Positions 24,892 through 37,045 of a stretch of DNA of 64,000 nucleotides are shown here, piece after piece. The position numbers were made by a program, and so were the translations under genes. Origin of the DNA: Aquilaria yunnanensis (taxonomy: Eukaryota; Streptophyta; Magnoliopsida; Malvales; Thymelaeaceae); the NCBI GenBank assembly GCA_039654915.1, contig CM077594.1:101322893-101386892 (forward strand), in the 5' to 3' direction. Positions within the stretch are counted from its first letter, which is position 1. Each line of letters opens with the position of its first letter. The notes under the pieces are model-generated. The model made no database searches, was not told where the DNA came from, and saw only the letters and a program-made list of their open reading frames with translations.

Positions 24892-25681
24892 TAACGGTGA
24901 AAATAATTAACCTTAACCCAAAACCTGACCCATTTTGTCGAGTTAGGGCTAGGTCAATATATAGGAAAAGTGGGATTCAGGTTGACCTGAATTCGACCTG
25001 ATTCAAATAAGCAAAAATCATGTTGGTTCAAGTCCTAACTTGAATTAACTCGATTAACCCAAAATGCTTAGCCCATCTACTTTAATCCTTACCCTAGTCT
25101 ACCTAAGCTCAACCTATAAACAAACTCCCTACTTACAACTAGTCCCAGCCTAACCCAATTCCCTAACCCTAATTAGGCTTTAAGTCTAAATTTCTCCAAC
25201 ATATCCTTAGTTGTCAAATTCCACACTCTCCTCACCTTCATCACACGACCTCTTCTTCCCTCATTTCCCATCATCGTAGACCTTCACCATAGCCCCATCA
25301 CCCTCCTCCTTGCTCATCGCCTAGCTCTCAAGTATTGATGCATGCATGCACACTGACACTGCTGTACCTCACCTTGTGTTCCTTGCTCGTCACCATTGCA
25401 CCTTGTCTCATTGTCCTCAACCTGTCGCAATCATACCTTGCCTTGCCTTCCTTGCCTGTTGTCATCATACCTTGCCTCACCTTGCTCGCCCATCAGAAAT
25501 TATTGTAGGTTTGGAAAAAGAGAAAAGTGAAAAAGAAAGAGGAAATGATGAGAATCTATTTGATATTGGTTGAAATCTGACCCTAATATAATTTTTTTTT
25601 TGTTATGGTCAATTCCGATTAGGGGCTCAAATGGGTCCAAAAATTCCAAGTTTTGACCGGAACCCAAAATGTTCACCCCTA
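24892..25681. mobile_element. Non-autonomous hAT-like element
   Basis: The left end TAACGGTGAAAATAATTAACC and the reversed right end TAGGGGTGAACATTTTGGG are hAT-like inverted ends. The flanks ataaacta (24884-24891) and cttaacta (25682-25689) match at 6 of 8 positions. Subterminal DNA carries GACCTGA/GGTCAGG-type motifs. The interior has a C-rich patch (25200-25500) but no transposase. Confidence 0.55.
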
Positions 25682-25689
25682 CTTAACTA

Positions 25690-26366
25690 AAAATGGGTTA
25701 CTAAGATTGTGGACTATAATGGTAATTTTTTCCAAACCTAAAAATTCATAAAAAAGCATTACTTTTTTGTACTCAAAATATAATACAAAGATATTACAAG
25801 TTTTAAAGAAATTAAGGGGAATAAGTTAATAAGGTGATAATTGTGTCCAAAAAAACTTGAATCTTATTACACTTTGAAGTGGCTATTGAGCCAAACTTTT
25901 AAGTCCATTAAGAAAATATTAGAGTTTTAGCAAATGTTCAACTACCAAAGAAAAAGACACTGCACGTTTATGTTCTTTTCCCTTATTTTGTGTATAAAAA
26001 TGGGGGGAAAGCCTTGGGTCAAATAGTTCATTAACATCAATTTATGATTGCAAAAAAAAAAAACTTGTAAAGATATATAACACAGGTAAATCCTAGGACT
26101 TATGTTCAATAGTCAATAGGATAAATTTTCAGCAAGCTTTCCCTACATCATTTATGTTCGTTAACTCTTAGAACATTGTAATAAAATTTTAAATTTTGTT
26201 TTAGAAAAAAATAAAAACTAGCAGATAAATAAGAATAGCAAAAATGGACAAAAATGTCACTAGTGTTTGCTTGAGGAAGCCACATTGCTGCTAATATTTT
26301 TTATGTGCAATTTTGTCACTAATGTTACTTGGTGAGAGCAAATTTGATTGAAATTGCTCATGTGGC
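25690..26366. other. Intergenic, no gene seen
   Basis: AT-rich DNA with no coding signal or clear element border. Confidence 0.4.
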
Positions 26367-27295
26367 TAGGGGTGGAAATTTTGAGTATCGGGTCAGAATC
26401 AGGCCAAACCCTAAGATAAAATGGACTTACTCACAATGTGAATTGGCAACCCAAACCAACCGAAAATGAAGTGAGAGCTTGAACCAAATCTAACAAAAAA
26501 ATACAAGGTTAGGGTCAGGTTTATTAGACATAAACCCGACACCCCACCGCCAGTTGCTATTTCCTCCACTACTTCATTTTCGATCCCCCGTCGTTCTCAT
26601 CTCTTTCGCCATCTCCTTGTTGATTGATGACAATTTGAAGCGGTGAAGGCATGGAAAACGAATGATGGCAACTTGTGAATGACGGGTGAAGTTACGACTA
26701 GTGAACTAAGGGATGATGACAACTTGCAAACGACAGCGAACGGATGAACCAAAGGTTGAATGACAAAGTGACAGGCGAATAAGGCCAAGGTGAATAGCAG
26801 TGAAGGACAATGTGAAAGAGTCGTCTGCTGTTCGGCGTGAGGTCTGCCTGATTTTTAAGGGTGATAGTGAAAGTGAAATAAAGGGATCAAGCTGGAGGGA
26901 AGGGGCGGAGCTATAGTCGAGCAGGATGGTAACAACAGGTGTGTTTGAATAAGCAGTCAAGCAAAGCAGCAGATGCAGAAAAAGCAGCGCGTTGCTACAG
27001 GTTATGATGGGGATTAGGAGTCTGGTCATCTAGTTTAAGGTTAGGTTTTACTATTTAGCAGGCTAGGTGTAACAGACCCAAATTAGTGTCAACGGGCTAG
27101 GCTGGGATAAGAAGGTTTGTGTTTGGGGTCTAATTTTTGGGTCAATCAGGTGGTTTTTGGTGTAACCCGAACTAACCCAATTTTTTAGTCTTTGAATATG
27201 GTCGGGTTCAGGTTGGCCTAAATAATTATTTTTCACTACATTGACCTGACTTTATATGTCGGTTTTGGTTTAGGGTTGAAAACTTTTTTACCCCT
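26367..27295. mobile_element. Non-autonomous hAT-like element
   Basis: It starts TAGGGGTGGAAATTTTGAG and the right end reads, in reverse, GAGGGGTAAAAAAGTTTTC. Subterminal regions hold GGGTCAGG and CCCGAC-type repeats. I could not confirm a clean 8-bp duplication. The interior gives only unrecognised short frames. Confidence 0.5.
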
Positions 27296-27765
27296 CGGTG
27301 TGTATTCAACTATTTCGATTGGATCATACCAAATTAGTTGGTTAAATTGGTTTTTGATTTTTTATCACTGGAAATTGAATTAAACCAAACTAGCAATAAA
27401 AGCTTAACTGAAATATTTTGGTTTAGTTTGATTTGTAACTAAAATAACCAATGTTTCATGTAACCCTTATTATTCTTTTTTAAAAATAATAAAATTGTTA
27501 AGATGAAGATAATATATAATTTGCTAATTACACAACAATTGCCAGATTAAGCTTCGAAATTACAATGTTGATGAAAAGAAAGTAGAAAAAATAACAATAA
27601 ATCACATATTAATGAAGTCAAAAAAAGTAAAAAATGGTTAGTTCGGTTACCAAATTAACCAACCCCTCCAACTGAAACCAACTTTCAGAAATTTGGTTTA
27701 ATTTGAAACCAAACAAAAAAAAAAAAAAAATCAAATGAGCGAATACTCTTTCACCCTATGTTTTT
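27296..27765. mobile_element. Short hAT-like MITE abutting the previous element
   Basis: The left end GGTGTGTATTCAACTATTTCG resembles the reversed right end (GGGTGAAAGAGTATTCGC). Internal text is rich in TTGGTTTAATTTGAAACC-like palindromes, as in short CGGTT-type hAT derivatives. Its borders are inferred from these ends only. Confidence 0.4.
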
Positions 27766-29229
27766 TGCACAATTTCTTCATTTAGTAAGTTTTTTACACT
27801 GAGATTCATCCATCGCTTCACGATTTCTCTAACTATGTGAGGGATTCACCTCCCAAAAACTCACGAAATGGGTTAGCGAATTTGGATAACGACATATCCA
27901 GTCTGTCGACTGTAAGATTGGGAGTAATGGTGATGAGTTTCAATCTTGGCCTCATCGAATTATACAACGACACTGCCACCATTACTGATTTCTGGCTTGT
28001 CACAAAAATTAAGAAAAAAATCACCATTAGATAAGATTTTTTGGCTCTTTGACATGTAAGTGGCATTGTCGAAGATGGAATGGTGAAGATGGACGGCCAA
28101 AGTGGAGAAAAGATGGAAGAGGTAATTCAGGTGAAGGGTAAAGTTGGAAATGAATGGAAAACAGTAGCCTTCCTTAGTCTGCATGCCAAATCCAAATTGT
28201 ACAGAAAAAACAAAACAAGGGGATGAAGATGAGGAAAATATAAATTTTTAGTTTCAAGTTTTCTTTGTCTGAAACCCTAGCTCCTAAGTTTATTAATATA
28301 TCATTTTCACCACCACCATCATCATCATAATGTTCTCTTCCTCAAAATTAGAGTATTTGTTGCTAGTTTACTAGCATTTCTAAGGCTGCAAATTAATCAA
28401 CGAAATGGGTTCCTAAGTGTAGTAGTTTTGAAGGTTTATGGGCTTATGTTATTTTAAACAAGAAAGGTTGAGGAAGACGAAGATGATGGTTACAGTGGGC
28501 ATAGGGAGGGATATAAACCCATGGAAATACTCTTTATCAACAAAAGGTTGATGAGGAGTGACCAAAGCCTAAATGACATGAGTTGATTCAAGTTGGGGAG
28601 TCCTTGGCCAATTTTAGATCGTACTCACTGCAAAAGATGATCAAGATAGCAGGTTAGCAAAATTAGGTACCTAAGGAGCTAAAGACCAAATACATTAATT
28701 TAAGAGTTTCTCAATTTATAAGTTACTGATGTGGCATTCACCTTCAAGTGAATATTCTCATTTTGGACAAAAATATGACAACTTTTAGCCTATCAATAGC
28801 TATTTAGCTCTCTTTTTTTTTTTTTTTCTTTTTTGACAATTTTGGTGACAAATTTGTTACCTTCCTTTAGCATTAGTGACAAATTTACTATAAACATTAG
28901 TGATAAAATTACTCCATGGAACAAACGTTAGTTTCAATCTTGTTTTCCATGCTCCCATGAAAATAAGTTCGATTAATCACGGGCATGAAGTTTAAATAGT
29001 TTATTTTTTGGTACTGGGACACAATCAAACAATCCCAAGAAGTGTAGGACAAATACAATTCCTACTTCCGGTTAGGCCCGATTCTAACTTCTAAGCAGAA
29101 CTCAGTTCAGTAGATCTACGTAAATTGATCGAATTTTCTTTTATTTCGATATCGTCTTCCTGGGAAGTAAAGGAGGCAACCTAGACGGCCTGTTTAAAGC
29201 CATTTCATCAGGTTTGTGGCGACAAAAGG
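27766..29229. other. Intergenic region upstream of TRAPPC2
   Basis: No supported gene. Short frames on both strands near 27830-28070 overlap each other and match nothing I know. The last 200-300 bases should contain the TRAPPC2 promoter and leader, but I see no clear TATA box. Confidence 0.4.
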
Positions 29230-32200
29230 ATGGCATCCACCGCTTGTTTCGTGATCGTCAGTCGGAATGACATCCCAATATATGAAGCGGAAGTCGGATC
29301 TGCACCTAAAGTACGCATCAATTCTCTATTCGCCCAAAATCTGAACTGGGGTTTGAACATTTCTCTTGATTTTCTTTCAAGATTTGAATTTGTCTGGATC
29401 ATACTTTTTCATTGCCTGTTTGGTTCTTTCCTTTTCTCTAGTAATGGCTTTTGTTGGTCGTAATTTTGGTTTTCAAAGGGTTATTCAGGACTACTTCTGG
29501 TAGCTAGGCACACCAGCAGATAACGGTTTGAAACGAATGTCTAAGTAGTTCTCTTGCCAGATTGTGATTAGTTTCGTGTGCATGAGATTGATACCTCTAG
29601 TGTGATGGTCAGATTTGGACCAGCTGACATTCTATACTTATTCTGGAAAAGATTTATCTTTGGTTCTAATCGGCTTCCAAGTTTTCATTTACATGTGCTA
29701 GTTCTGATTGAGAATTAAGAGTGGAGAGAATCATTTATGGGCATCTCGTGTTTGTTTGGTTTGTTAGTCTTGCTGCGTTCTGCAGTTCCATTACCTTGTT
29801 GGCAAGGAAAGAAAACATATTTATAGAGGTATAAGGATGGCTGACACTCCGCATTGCGATGGACTGATATCAGCCCCCAATGCAGTTGGTCCCCGCAATG
29901 ATGGACTATCATCCCAACATGGTCCTCTGGAGAGGGGAGAGGATAACGGATTTTATGCTCATTTACACTTTCTTACCCATGACCATTGTTTTTTGCCATT
30001 CACCTTTTTTTTCCCCCTTTTCACTTTTAATTAATCATTGACCTTTATGTTATCTAATGACAGAGAGAAGATGCTGCTCAGTTGCATCAGTTCATTCTGC
30101 ATGCTGCTCTAGATGTCGTCCAAGACATGGCGTGGACTACTAGTGCAATGTACGTGCTGATTTACATGGGATACTCTATTTTTTATCCTCCAAATTATAT
30201 GACCAATGCACTTTCTCGCAGGTTCTTGAAAGCAATTGACAGGTTCAATGATTTGGTTGTGTCTGTCTATGTGACTGCTGGTCATATCCTTTTACACGTC
30301 TTGATATCCTGCTGGGAAAAAAAATGCTTTTTATGGAATTGTTGGGCAATTCTCTGGTTTGAAGAGTCTTCCTTGTTTGAACTTCCTGGCATCTGTTTTT
30401 TTTTCTCCAGAAGGGCTCTCATAAGTTGGGAATTGGTTTTAGTGCTCTGAAATTTCTTTTACTCTTCAGTGTCCTTCATACCATATTTGTATACAATGAT
30501 TTTTCTGTTGCACTCAGTATGTTGTCAGAACCGATATGGTTTGGTTCTTGCACAATATTTTCAGTCACATAACTAATCTTCTTAAATGCCTTTCAAAAAT
30601 TCACAAGGATAATGAATTCCCTCCAATGTAAAGCTTTCTTTGACTTCTCATACATACACGTTTGATGCTGCTTCATGACTCTCGTAATGATGATGGAATT
30701 AAGAGTTTCTTCCAAGAGGTTCATGAGCTCTACATAAAGGTAATCTCTGACATCCAGCCTTTGTTGATTTTTCCTGTTAGTAAGGACCTTTCGTTGTGAA
30801 AGCGATAGGCTTGTTGTATTGGCAGGCTACCCTTGGGGTTTATATCGTTTAAAGTGCTTCTTTTTTCTTTATAATGCAATGTCTTGGAGTACTCAAAAGA
30901 ACAAAATATATGGCTGGCTGATAATCTTACCTGAGACTGGGAATATGAGCAGATACTTGGGAAGCTTTTGAAGCGCCATAAACTTCTAATATAGTGTCTC
31001 AATGTTGTTTTTCTGTGCATCTTCCTGTTTTCTGTTGATGCCACAGCATGGAAAACAGTCCCCATGCTCATTTGGGTTCTAAAAGTGGTACAGAGAATCA
31101 TTTGATTTTAGTTCATTCATTTAATAATTGGGCAAGAAGAATTAATAATGTTTATATCTAGTATATTGTGTCATTCTCAATGAGAATTAGAGGATGGACA
31201 AAGTTCATCTAGCTACTATGACTCCAGGGATACAGAAGTAAGAATAAAATATGCCGAAGGCTAGAACTGCAGATGTTGAAAAGTTTTAGTTCTTCAGCTT
31301 GGTTCCAGACAATTGTTGGGAGTATTAGACCCTTTATCCGTTTCCATGTGGTCTATAAATAGAAAAAATAGAATAAAGATGGAAAGAATGCTGGCGCAGG
31401 TGATAATGGAGAAAGCAAAGGAATGAGAAAACAGGTGAAAGGGAAAGAGGAAAATTATTGATGAATATATGAAAAGGAAAAATTGATCAAGTTAAAATGT
31501 GGAAGGAATAGATCTATTATACTTTTCATGCACCCATGCTATCGTGTTAACTTCATGAAAAAATGGGAATAAACTTAATATCGATGGACAAAGCTCATTC
31601 AGAAATGCGATTCTAATTTCCTTAATTAAATTAAATAGGGTTAAATTGGTTCATTTTAAAAAAGAACTTAATATTAATGGTAAAGAGTGCATAGTAGTAC
31701 CTTTAAAGTGGAAGCTATGCATTGAGTGACCATCTATCTTTCTTTCATGTATAGTGATTTAGACTTTCTACCATCTGCAGTAATTTTTTAGCTCATCAAT
31801 TGAAAGAGAAGGGTACTTTTTCAACATTTCTATCGTTAATATCAATAAGAATGCTATAGTTGGCTGATCTTCTTGTTTAAAGAATAATAGAACATGGGAA
31901 AAAGGAGACAATGCTGTTAAAACAACGAAGTTTGACATCACTTCCACATTGACTGGATATTAAAGTTGGCTGCTTCCAGTAGCCCTGATGATCTTTCGTT
32001 AGTGTTTTACACTACAGTTGATATACAAGGTGGATTGAATCACTCTGTTTGAACTCAAGGTTTTCTGATAAGCAATATCTGAAATGAACTTCAATGTTGG
32101 CTTCTTGTCTGTTCCTTGTTTTGCATTTGGATGTATGCAATGCAATGCACATTTCTTGTGGAGCCTAACATGGTCGAGTGTGAAGAAACTTTAGAATAAT

Positions 32201-32580
32201 TAATAATGTACTGCTTTGCCAGAACCAATTTGATCAGCTTAGTTGTCTGGGATTAAAAGGGAGCTTAATGGCGCTATTCTTATTACAGGCTTCCATTGGA
32301 TTATCGTTGAAGATAACAATTTGATTTTTTCTCTTCCTGGTTTTGTTCTCTTTAGTAGTGAATTGAACTCAAGCAATCCCCCTAAAGCTAATGCAAGAAA
32401 CAGTAGCCTCTAAAGTATTTAACCTCTCTTTCTTGTAGCAAAAACAACTAATGACTAATTTATTGTTTGCGGTGTTGCTTAATGCAGATCCTGCTTAATC
32501 CGCTCTACTTGCCTGGCTCCCGCATAACATCGTCATACTTCGATACAAAAGTCCGTGCTCTTGCAAGAAAATACTTGTAG
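29230..32580 (+). CDS. TRAPPC2: TRAPP complex subunit 2 (Sedlin/Trs20)
   Basis: TRAPPC2 is a small longin-fold core subunit of the TRAPP complexes, which tether vesicles and activate Rab GTPases between ER and Golgi. Five exons (29230-29310, 30064-30149, 30222-30283, 30654-30739, 32488-32580) join in frame to 408 nt, or 135 residues, the usual length of the family. Landmarks are the start MASTACFVIVSRNDIPIYEA, HQFILHAALDVVQDMAWTT, DRFNDLVVSVYVTAGHTRLM, SFFQEVHELYIKILLNPLY, and the end VRALARKYL. Introns 1, 2 and 4 are GT-AG (gtacgc, gtacgt and gtaatc donors); intron 3 is AT-AC. Intron 4 is the longest (1748 nt). The gene looks intact. The start is the only ATG that gives the conserved N-terminus. 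Confidence 0.96.
30284..30653 (+). other. TRAPPC2: U12-type AT-AC intron 3 of TRAPPC2
   Basis: The exon ends GCTGGTC and the intron begins ATATCCTTTT, a full U12 donor. It ends CTTCTCATAC, with TTCTTTGAC (30636-30644) as a branch-site-like motif whose A lies about 10 nt before the end. Joining gives VTAGHTRLMLLHDSR, the conserved TRAPPC2 sequence, in frame. No GT-AG pair gives this. Length is 370 nt. Confidence 0.93.
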
Positions 32581-32934
32581 AAGGATATAATTCATTTTGT
32601 GGCGTAGGATGCCTTGTGGTGCCATGGATATTGCTTTCTCCGGTTCTTTTCATCACGGTCGCCTTGTTCTTACCTGTGATGGTTATTCATGGTGGATACT
32701 AGTGTATTTTCATTCCTTGTGTTTGTTTTTTCTTCGTGAGGACACAATAGTGCAGCTTTGACAGTACATTTGTTCACTGCGACATATAAACGTGCCCAAA
32801 TTTGCAAATTTAATGGTGCAACCTTATGAGGAAAGGACCACTGCTTGATTCATGATTTTTATGGCGAGATTTGATCCAAACATCTTGATTTCGATGGCAT
32901 GTTTATACGGTTCAATGACATTCAACTCATCTAA

Positions 32935-34305
32935 TTAAATGAAAGTAAACCAAAAAAATTTAATTCTAAAAGTAACTATTAACATCCTTTAACTCATCGA
33001 GCGTGTCTTGTTTTTATCTCTACCGTCAGTTCAGACGTTATTTCAAACAAAATTTGCATATATGCCAATTTATCACCCCCATGGTGGGTCCCAACTGCCA
33101 CATGGAGAATAAGAAAGTCCGAGTTAAAATCGAAAAAATTAAATAACTAAAGGGACTTAAATTGTAAATTTCCCATAATTATCTTCTTCATCGGCCTTCG
33201 ATTTCAGCAGCGCCACTGATTGTCTTCAACAGCCCCCACCATCGAATCTCTACTCTTGCACTGAGCCTTCCTTTTCCACAGAATCGCCAATCAAATCGCC
33301 ATTTGAGGCATAGTAACCCAAATTAGATATATGTAGTTTCGTCCCGGTTTTGATCCCCAAAAGCCGACAAGCCCGTGAGGAATCCGAGAACACGTCATGC
33401 TACCAGGCGGATTCCGGTGCCTTGGGTATGGTGTAGGGGGCGATGCGAGCAGCGCCTTGTTTGAAAGCGCGACATCTCCGATTCTCCACGACTCCGATTC
33501 TCCGTCCCCGTCCCCGTCCCGCGCCCCTCCGATTCTCTGTTTCCGTCTCCTCCCGCCTCTCCAATTCTCTGGTTTTGTCTCCTCCCGCTCCTCTGTCTCC
33601 GACTAGGAATTAGATTGTCCGATTCGAGATGGAAGGCTAGGGATTTGGTCATTCTGATTCGAGATGGTATGCTAGGGACTCGGTTCTCCGTTTCAGTCCC
33701 CCCTCCAATTCTTCGAATCTATCGCCCCTCTCCTTCACGCATCTTGGCTGCTGGCTCCCGAAGGTCGAGAGGGCAGAGCCATTGAGGCGAAGGGCGCCGC
33801 AAAGGGAGCGGCTGTGGTTGGCAGGCGGGAATGAGATGGTGGCAATGAAGAGAAAAGATTTGTGTCTCGGAGGAGCGGGAGGAGACGGAATCGGAGAATC
33901 GTTGGGACTGGGATTTCGTGGGAGATGGAGAGAGGCTTGCTGGTGGCGGTGGTGACATGGTGGTGGCGGCGGTCGTTCGGGAGAGAAGATCGGAGAAGAT
34001 TGGATTAATTAATATTTTAAGTGCCTAAAACTATGTTTTTTTGTTAATTTTGACTTAAGATTTATTGTTCTCCTAGTGTTGTGACTTATTGTCATGAAAG
34101 AAGATGTCACATAACTTTATGGGGCTAAATAATGGGTATTAAGTGTTACATATGCATTTTACGTTAGAAATAACGGCCAAAATAACAAATGAGACTCAAA
34201 TAGGATGTGCTAGGTAAGTTAATGGATCTTAATAGTCACTTTTAAAATTAAGGGATCATTTTAAGACAAATTAAATAATTAAGGGACTAAATTTGAATTT
34301 TACCC
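32935..34305. mobile_element. Mutator-like long-inverted-repeat element with GC-rich interior
   Basis: The left arm (about 32935-33070, containing taaaagtaactattaacat) pairs in reverse with the right arm (about 34150-34305, containing aaaagtgactattaagat when reversed). The right end is AGGGTAAAATTCAAA in reverse. Between them lies a GC-rich patch (33390-33960) with repeated ctccgattctc and gattcgagatgg motifs. It contrasts sharply with the AT-rich arms, as in MULEs that have picked up host DNA. Short frames in the patch run on both strands and none is recognisable. The ends are not exact. Confidence 0.45.
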
Positions 34306-34381
34306 TGCTAGAGTCGATATCTACTCGTCCTCGAACCCACATCGTTCATTTCGAAGCAGCAGAGGGATTATTTGGAGACAT

Positions 34382-34894
34382 ATGGGATTATCTCAGTCGG
34401 CCTCAAAGCGAGTGACCAACGCGCTGACCAACTCGAACGGGTTCAACTCAGCCTGCGGTTCTGCCTACTCGCACTGCCTCTCCCTCACTCAGCACGCCTT
34501 CGATGGCGTGCTCCCATACCAGCTCCTCACCGCCGCCGATCACCTCCACCAAACTCTCACCTCTCTCCATCCTCATCCTCTCATCGTCCGGTGGGTCCCC
34601 GCCCCCCCGATCCGCGCCCAGGTCGACTCCGCCTACCGCCTCATCGCCCGCCACCGGAGTCCCCAGGACGAGGCACTCGGGCCCTCCGAGTTTCGCGAAT
34701 GGGCCGTCGTGCTGTTCGCCGATGCGGTGGTTGGGAACGCCGGGAAGGCTGTCATGAAAAGAGTGCCGATTGGGGTGGCTGGAATATTGGGGGTCGGGGC
34801 CGTGGCGAAGCCCGGTAAGGAGCTTGTTGGAGCGGCGATCGGGGTGTACGCTCTCGGCGTCGCCATTTCTATTTATCTTGGCCTGGCTAATTGA
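34382..34894 (+). CDS. Conserved-looking plant protein with MG start and C-terminal membrane segment
   Basis: An intronless frame encodes 170 residues from ATG to TGA. It starts MGLSQSASKR, a good N-myristoylation signal (Gly2, Ser6). The middle is mixed polar (SEFREWAVVLFADAVVGNAG around 121-140). The last 45 residues are Gly/Ala/Val-rich and hydrophobic, ending GVAISIYLGLAN, compatible with a membrane segment. The codons are GC-rich, unlike the flanks, which fits a real single-exon gene. Overlapping frames in the same stretch on either strand have Pro/Arg-rich shadow composition. I do not know a function. By its ends it may sit on a membrane surface, which is inference. Confidence 0.75.
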   Translation: MGLSQSASKRVTNALTNSNGFNSACGSAYSHCLSLTQHAFDGVLPYQLLTAADHLHQTLTSLHPHPLIVRWVPAPPIRAQVDSAYRLIARHRSPQDEALGPSEFREWAVVLFADAVVGNAGKAVMKRVPIGVAGILGVGAVAKPGKELVGAAIGVYALGVAISIYLGLAN

Positions 34895-35927
34895 TTTGAA
34901 TTGGGTTCGTTTCGAATTGCATGTATAGGCTAGCGTAGGTTCAGGGAAAGAGAGAAGCTTGTGTGAAATAAGAACGAAGTTTGATTAATGTGAAGCTGCT
35001 AAATTTCAGCACCTCTTCTTCATTTCTATAATAATTTGATTAATTTCTTGGTGTTCTGGACTTCGGAGTCGGGGAAAACAGAGAAGTCTATACAGGACTG
35101 TTTGGAGCCACCCTTGCCCTCCCTGGGCTTAATTTAGACGTTTTGGAAATGCCAACTAAACAGAAACAATTAGAATCAGGGTAAGAACAAATGCAGGCAA
35201 AATTTTGAACTTATGTCGCTTAAAATATTCCATAAAAAATCTTGGTTCCTTAATTTCACCGGTCTATACAGCAGAAAGATCGAATCAGTAATGAGCCATT
35301 CCAGGCCAGGCCTCTAAGGTCGGTTTAGCGAAAAGCCCAATAAACAGGATACGAATTCGCATCTAGACAAGTTAATGAGTCGGATGAAATATTCTCACAT
35401 TTTGTCTGTTACCTTTGAACACTTTATCCATTACCTATTAAGTGGATAATTTTTATATTCATATATTACCCATTTTAAGATGTGCTAGATCTGGTAAAAC
35501 TCATACACCCATCACAATTTTACAATCATAATTTTATTAAACCATACTATACCCAATCATATATTTATTGCTATTAAAAACATTCATTATACCTTATCTA
35601 TTAAAACAACCCTTATTTGTTCTTAATTTCATATAATTTATCCAATATACTTTTATTTTCACCATATAACTAATACTAATATATTACACACACATATATA
35701 GGTCGGATGTGGGGTGAGTAAATCCCAAACTCGCCAGCTGGTGAAAAAAGAAAAATCACATTCAACCTAAACCCAATCAATTGTTAAAAAAAAAAATCTA
35801 GTCCATCAGATCAGATGCAATCGGATACCTGCCTGATCAAACATGCGTTAACATCCCTATTCACATTTGTCCATCTCTTCTCCCAAATCCGAATCATTAT
35901 ATTCATCTAGAGCATTGCAGCAAATAG
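34895..35927. other. 3' flank and repeat-derived spacer
   Basis: The first 150 bases are the likely 3' UTR of the preceding gene. After about 35330 the text becomes degenerate and repeat-like (gggtgagtaaatccc, aacccaatcaat), probably an old hAT-type insertion without clear ends. No gene is seen. Confidence 0.35.
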
Positions 35928-36497
35928 GGGTGAGCATGAGTTGAGGAAACTTAAAATACAATATGAATCATCATACTGAGTTGGGTTGGATTAAGTAAAA
36001 TTGGATTATGTTTTATGGTTGGTTCCATATCTGGGAGAATTATCAATTTTTTAGTTGGTTTTGGTTTTATATAGAACTAATCCAAGTAGAACAGAATGTA
36101 AAGCATATATATAAATACAAAATAAAAAAATATGATACTACTTAATTATTCATATATTTATATATGAACATGTTTATTCAATCGTATGTTTAAATATGTA
36201 CATTACTAAATTGCTAATATATTTAAACGTGTACATTAAGTTGTGTATAATGTTGAATATTTCTTAAAATGGTTGTAGATGCAATTTTATTGGATTGCAA
36301 AATTGTTAATTGTTATATCTATATCAAAGGAACAAAAAAAACTGACAATTAAAACTGAAAAAACTAGATACATGGCTCTGGTTCTATTTAGTTATCAATT
36401 CCGAGGTTGGATATAAGTTTTTTTGAAACCATCATTATTTTATGTTGATTTTGTTCTACTGAAAAATCGAACCAACCCGACTTATACTCACTTCTAA
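35928..36497. mobile_element. Probable short hAT-like element
   Basis: The left end TAGGGGTGAGCATGAGTTG matches the reversed right end TTAGAAGTGAGTATAAGTCG in part, and internal text has GGTTGGTTCGATTTT-like motifs. The target duplication is not convincing. Non-coding. Confidence 0.4.
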
Positions 36498-36663
36498 CTA
36501 AAAGTAATGTCTCAACTCACCTTCAGTGCCCGCAAAAACTTTGTCAAAACCTTTGTTTCTTATTGTTATTTTTTTAGTTTTTTACACAGGAGCATTTGAT
36601 ATGCATAGATAGAGGAAAAAAATATATATTTATAATAGTAAACTAAAAATTAGGAAGCAATTT

Positions 36664-37045
36664 GAGTAAATTATGTAAATAGTCCCTAACTTTTTGTTAT
36701 TATTTCATTTTAGTCCCTAATCTATTGAATATTTTATTTTGGTCCTAAACCTATTAAAATTGTTTCATTTTAGCCTCTTACCAGTTGAAATTCATCAACT
36801 CAAAATAATTGTCTGACATAAACTTTTGAAATTCTGATTTAAATATTCAGTAAATATCTTTCAATAAATTTAAATAGTTTAATATTTTTTGATAGCAAAT
36901 AGACAATTTAACTTAGTAGTTTTTTCTTCTTAAATAAAATAAGTTTAATTTACAGAAAGAAAAAAAAGCTAATTTGAACTTTTATTAACTATAAAAAATT
37001 ATTATACAGATTAAATTTATTATAAAGTAGTTACTGGATAATTTA
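36664..37045 (+). repeat. Second copy of the 17.0-kb repeat arm
   Basis: From gagtaaattatgtaaatag to ttattataaagtagttactg this stretch follows 17011-17370 almost base for base over about 370 bp, with scattered changes. The opposite arm is not evident, so the copy appears truncated. Confidence 0.65.

Noticed and set aside
27833..28066. Overlapping frames on both strands
   Set aside because: Neither frame has a recognised motif, splice context or promoter; both remain possible pseudogene pieces.
29837..30034. 65-codon + strand frame starting MADTPHCDGL
   Set aside because: Lies in TRAPPC2 intron 1 and has no homology that I recognise; conserved TRAPPC2 does not contain it.
33395..33652. Arg/Ser/Gly-rich frames on both strands
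   Set aside because: Low-complexity GC-rich block with repeated motifs inside an inverted-repeat element.
34372..34818. 148-codon frame overlapping the 34382-34894 gene
   Set aside because: Pro/Arg-rich composition typical of a shadow frame in GC-rich coding DNA; the other frame has a better start and a membrane-type end.
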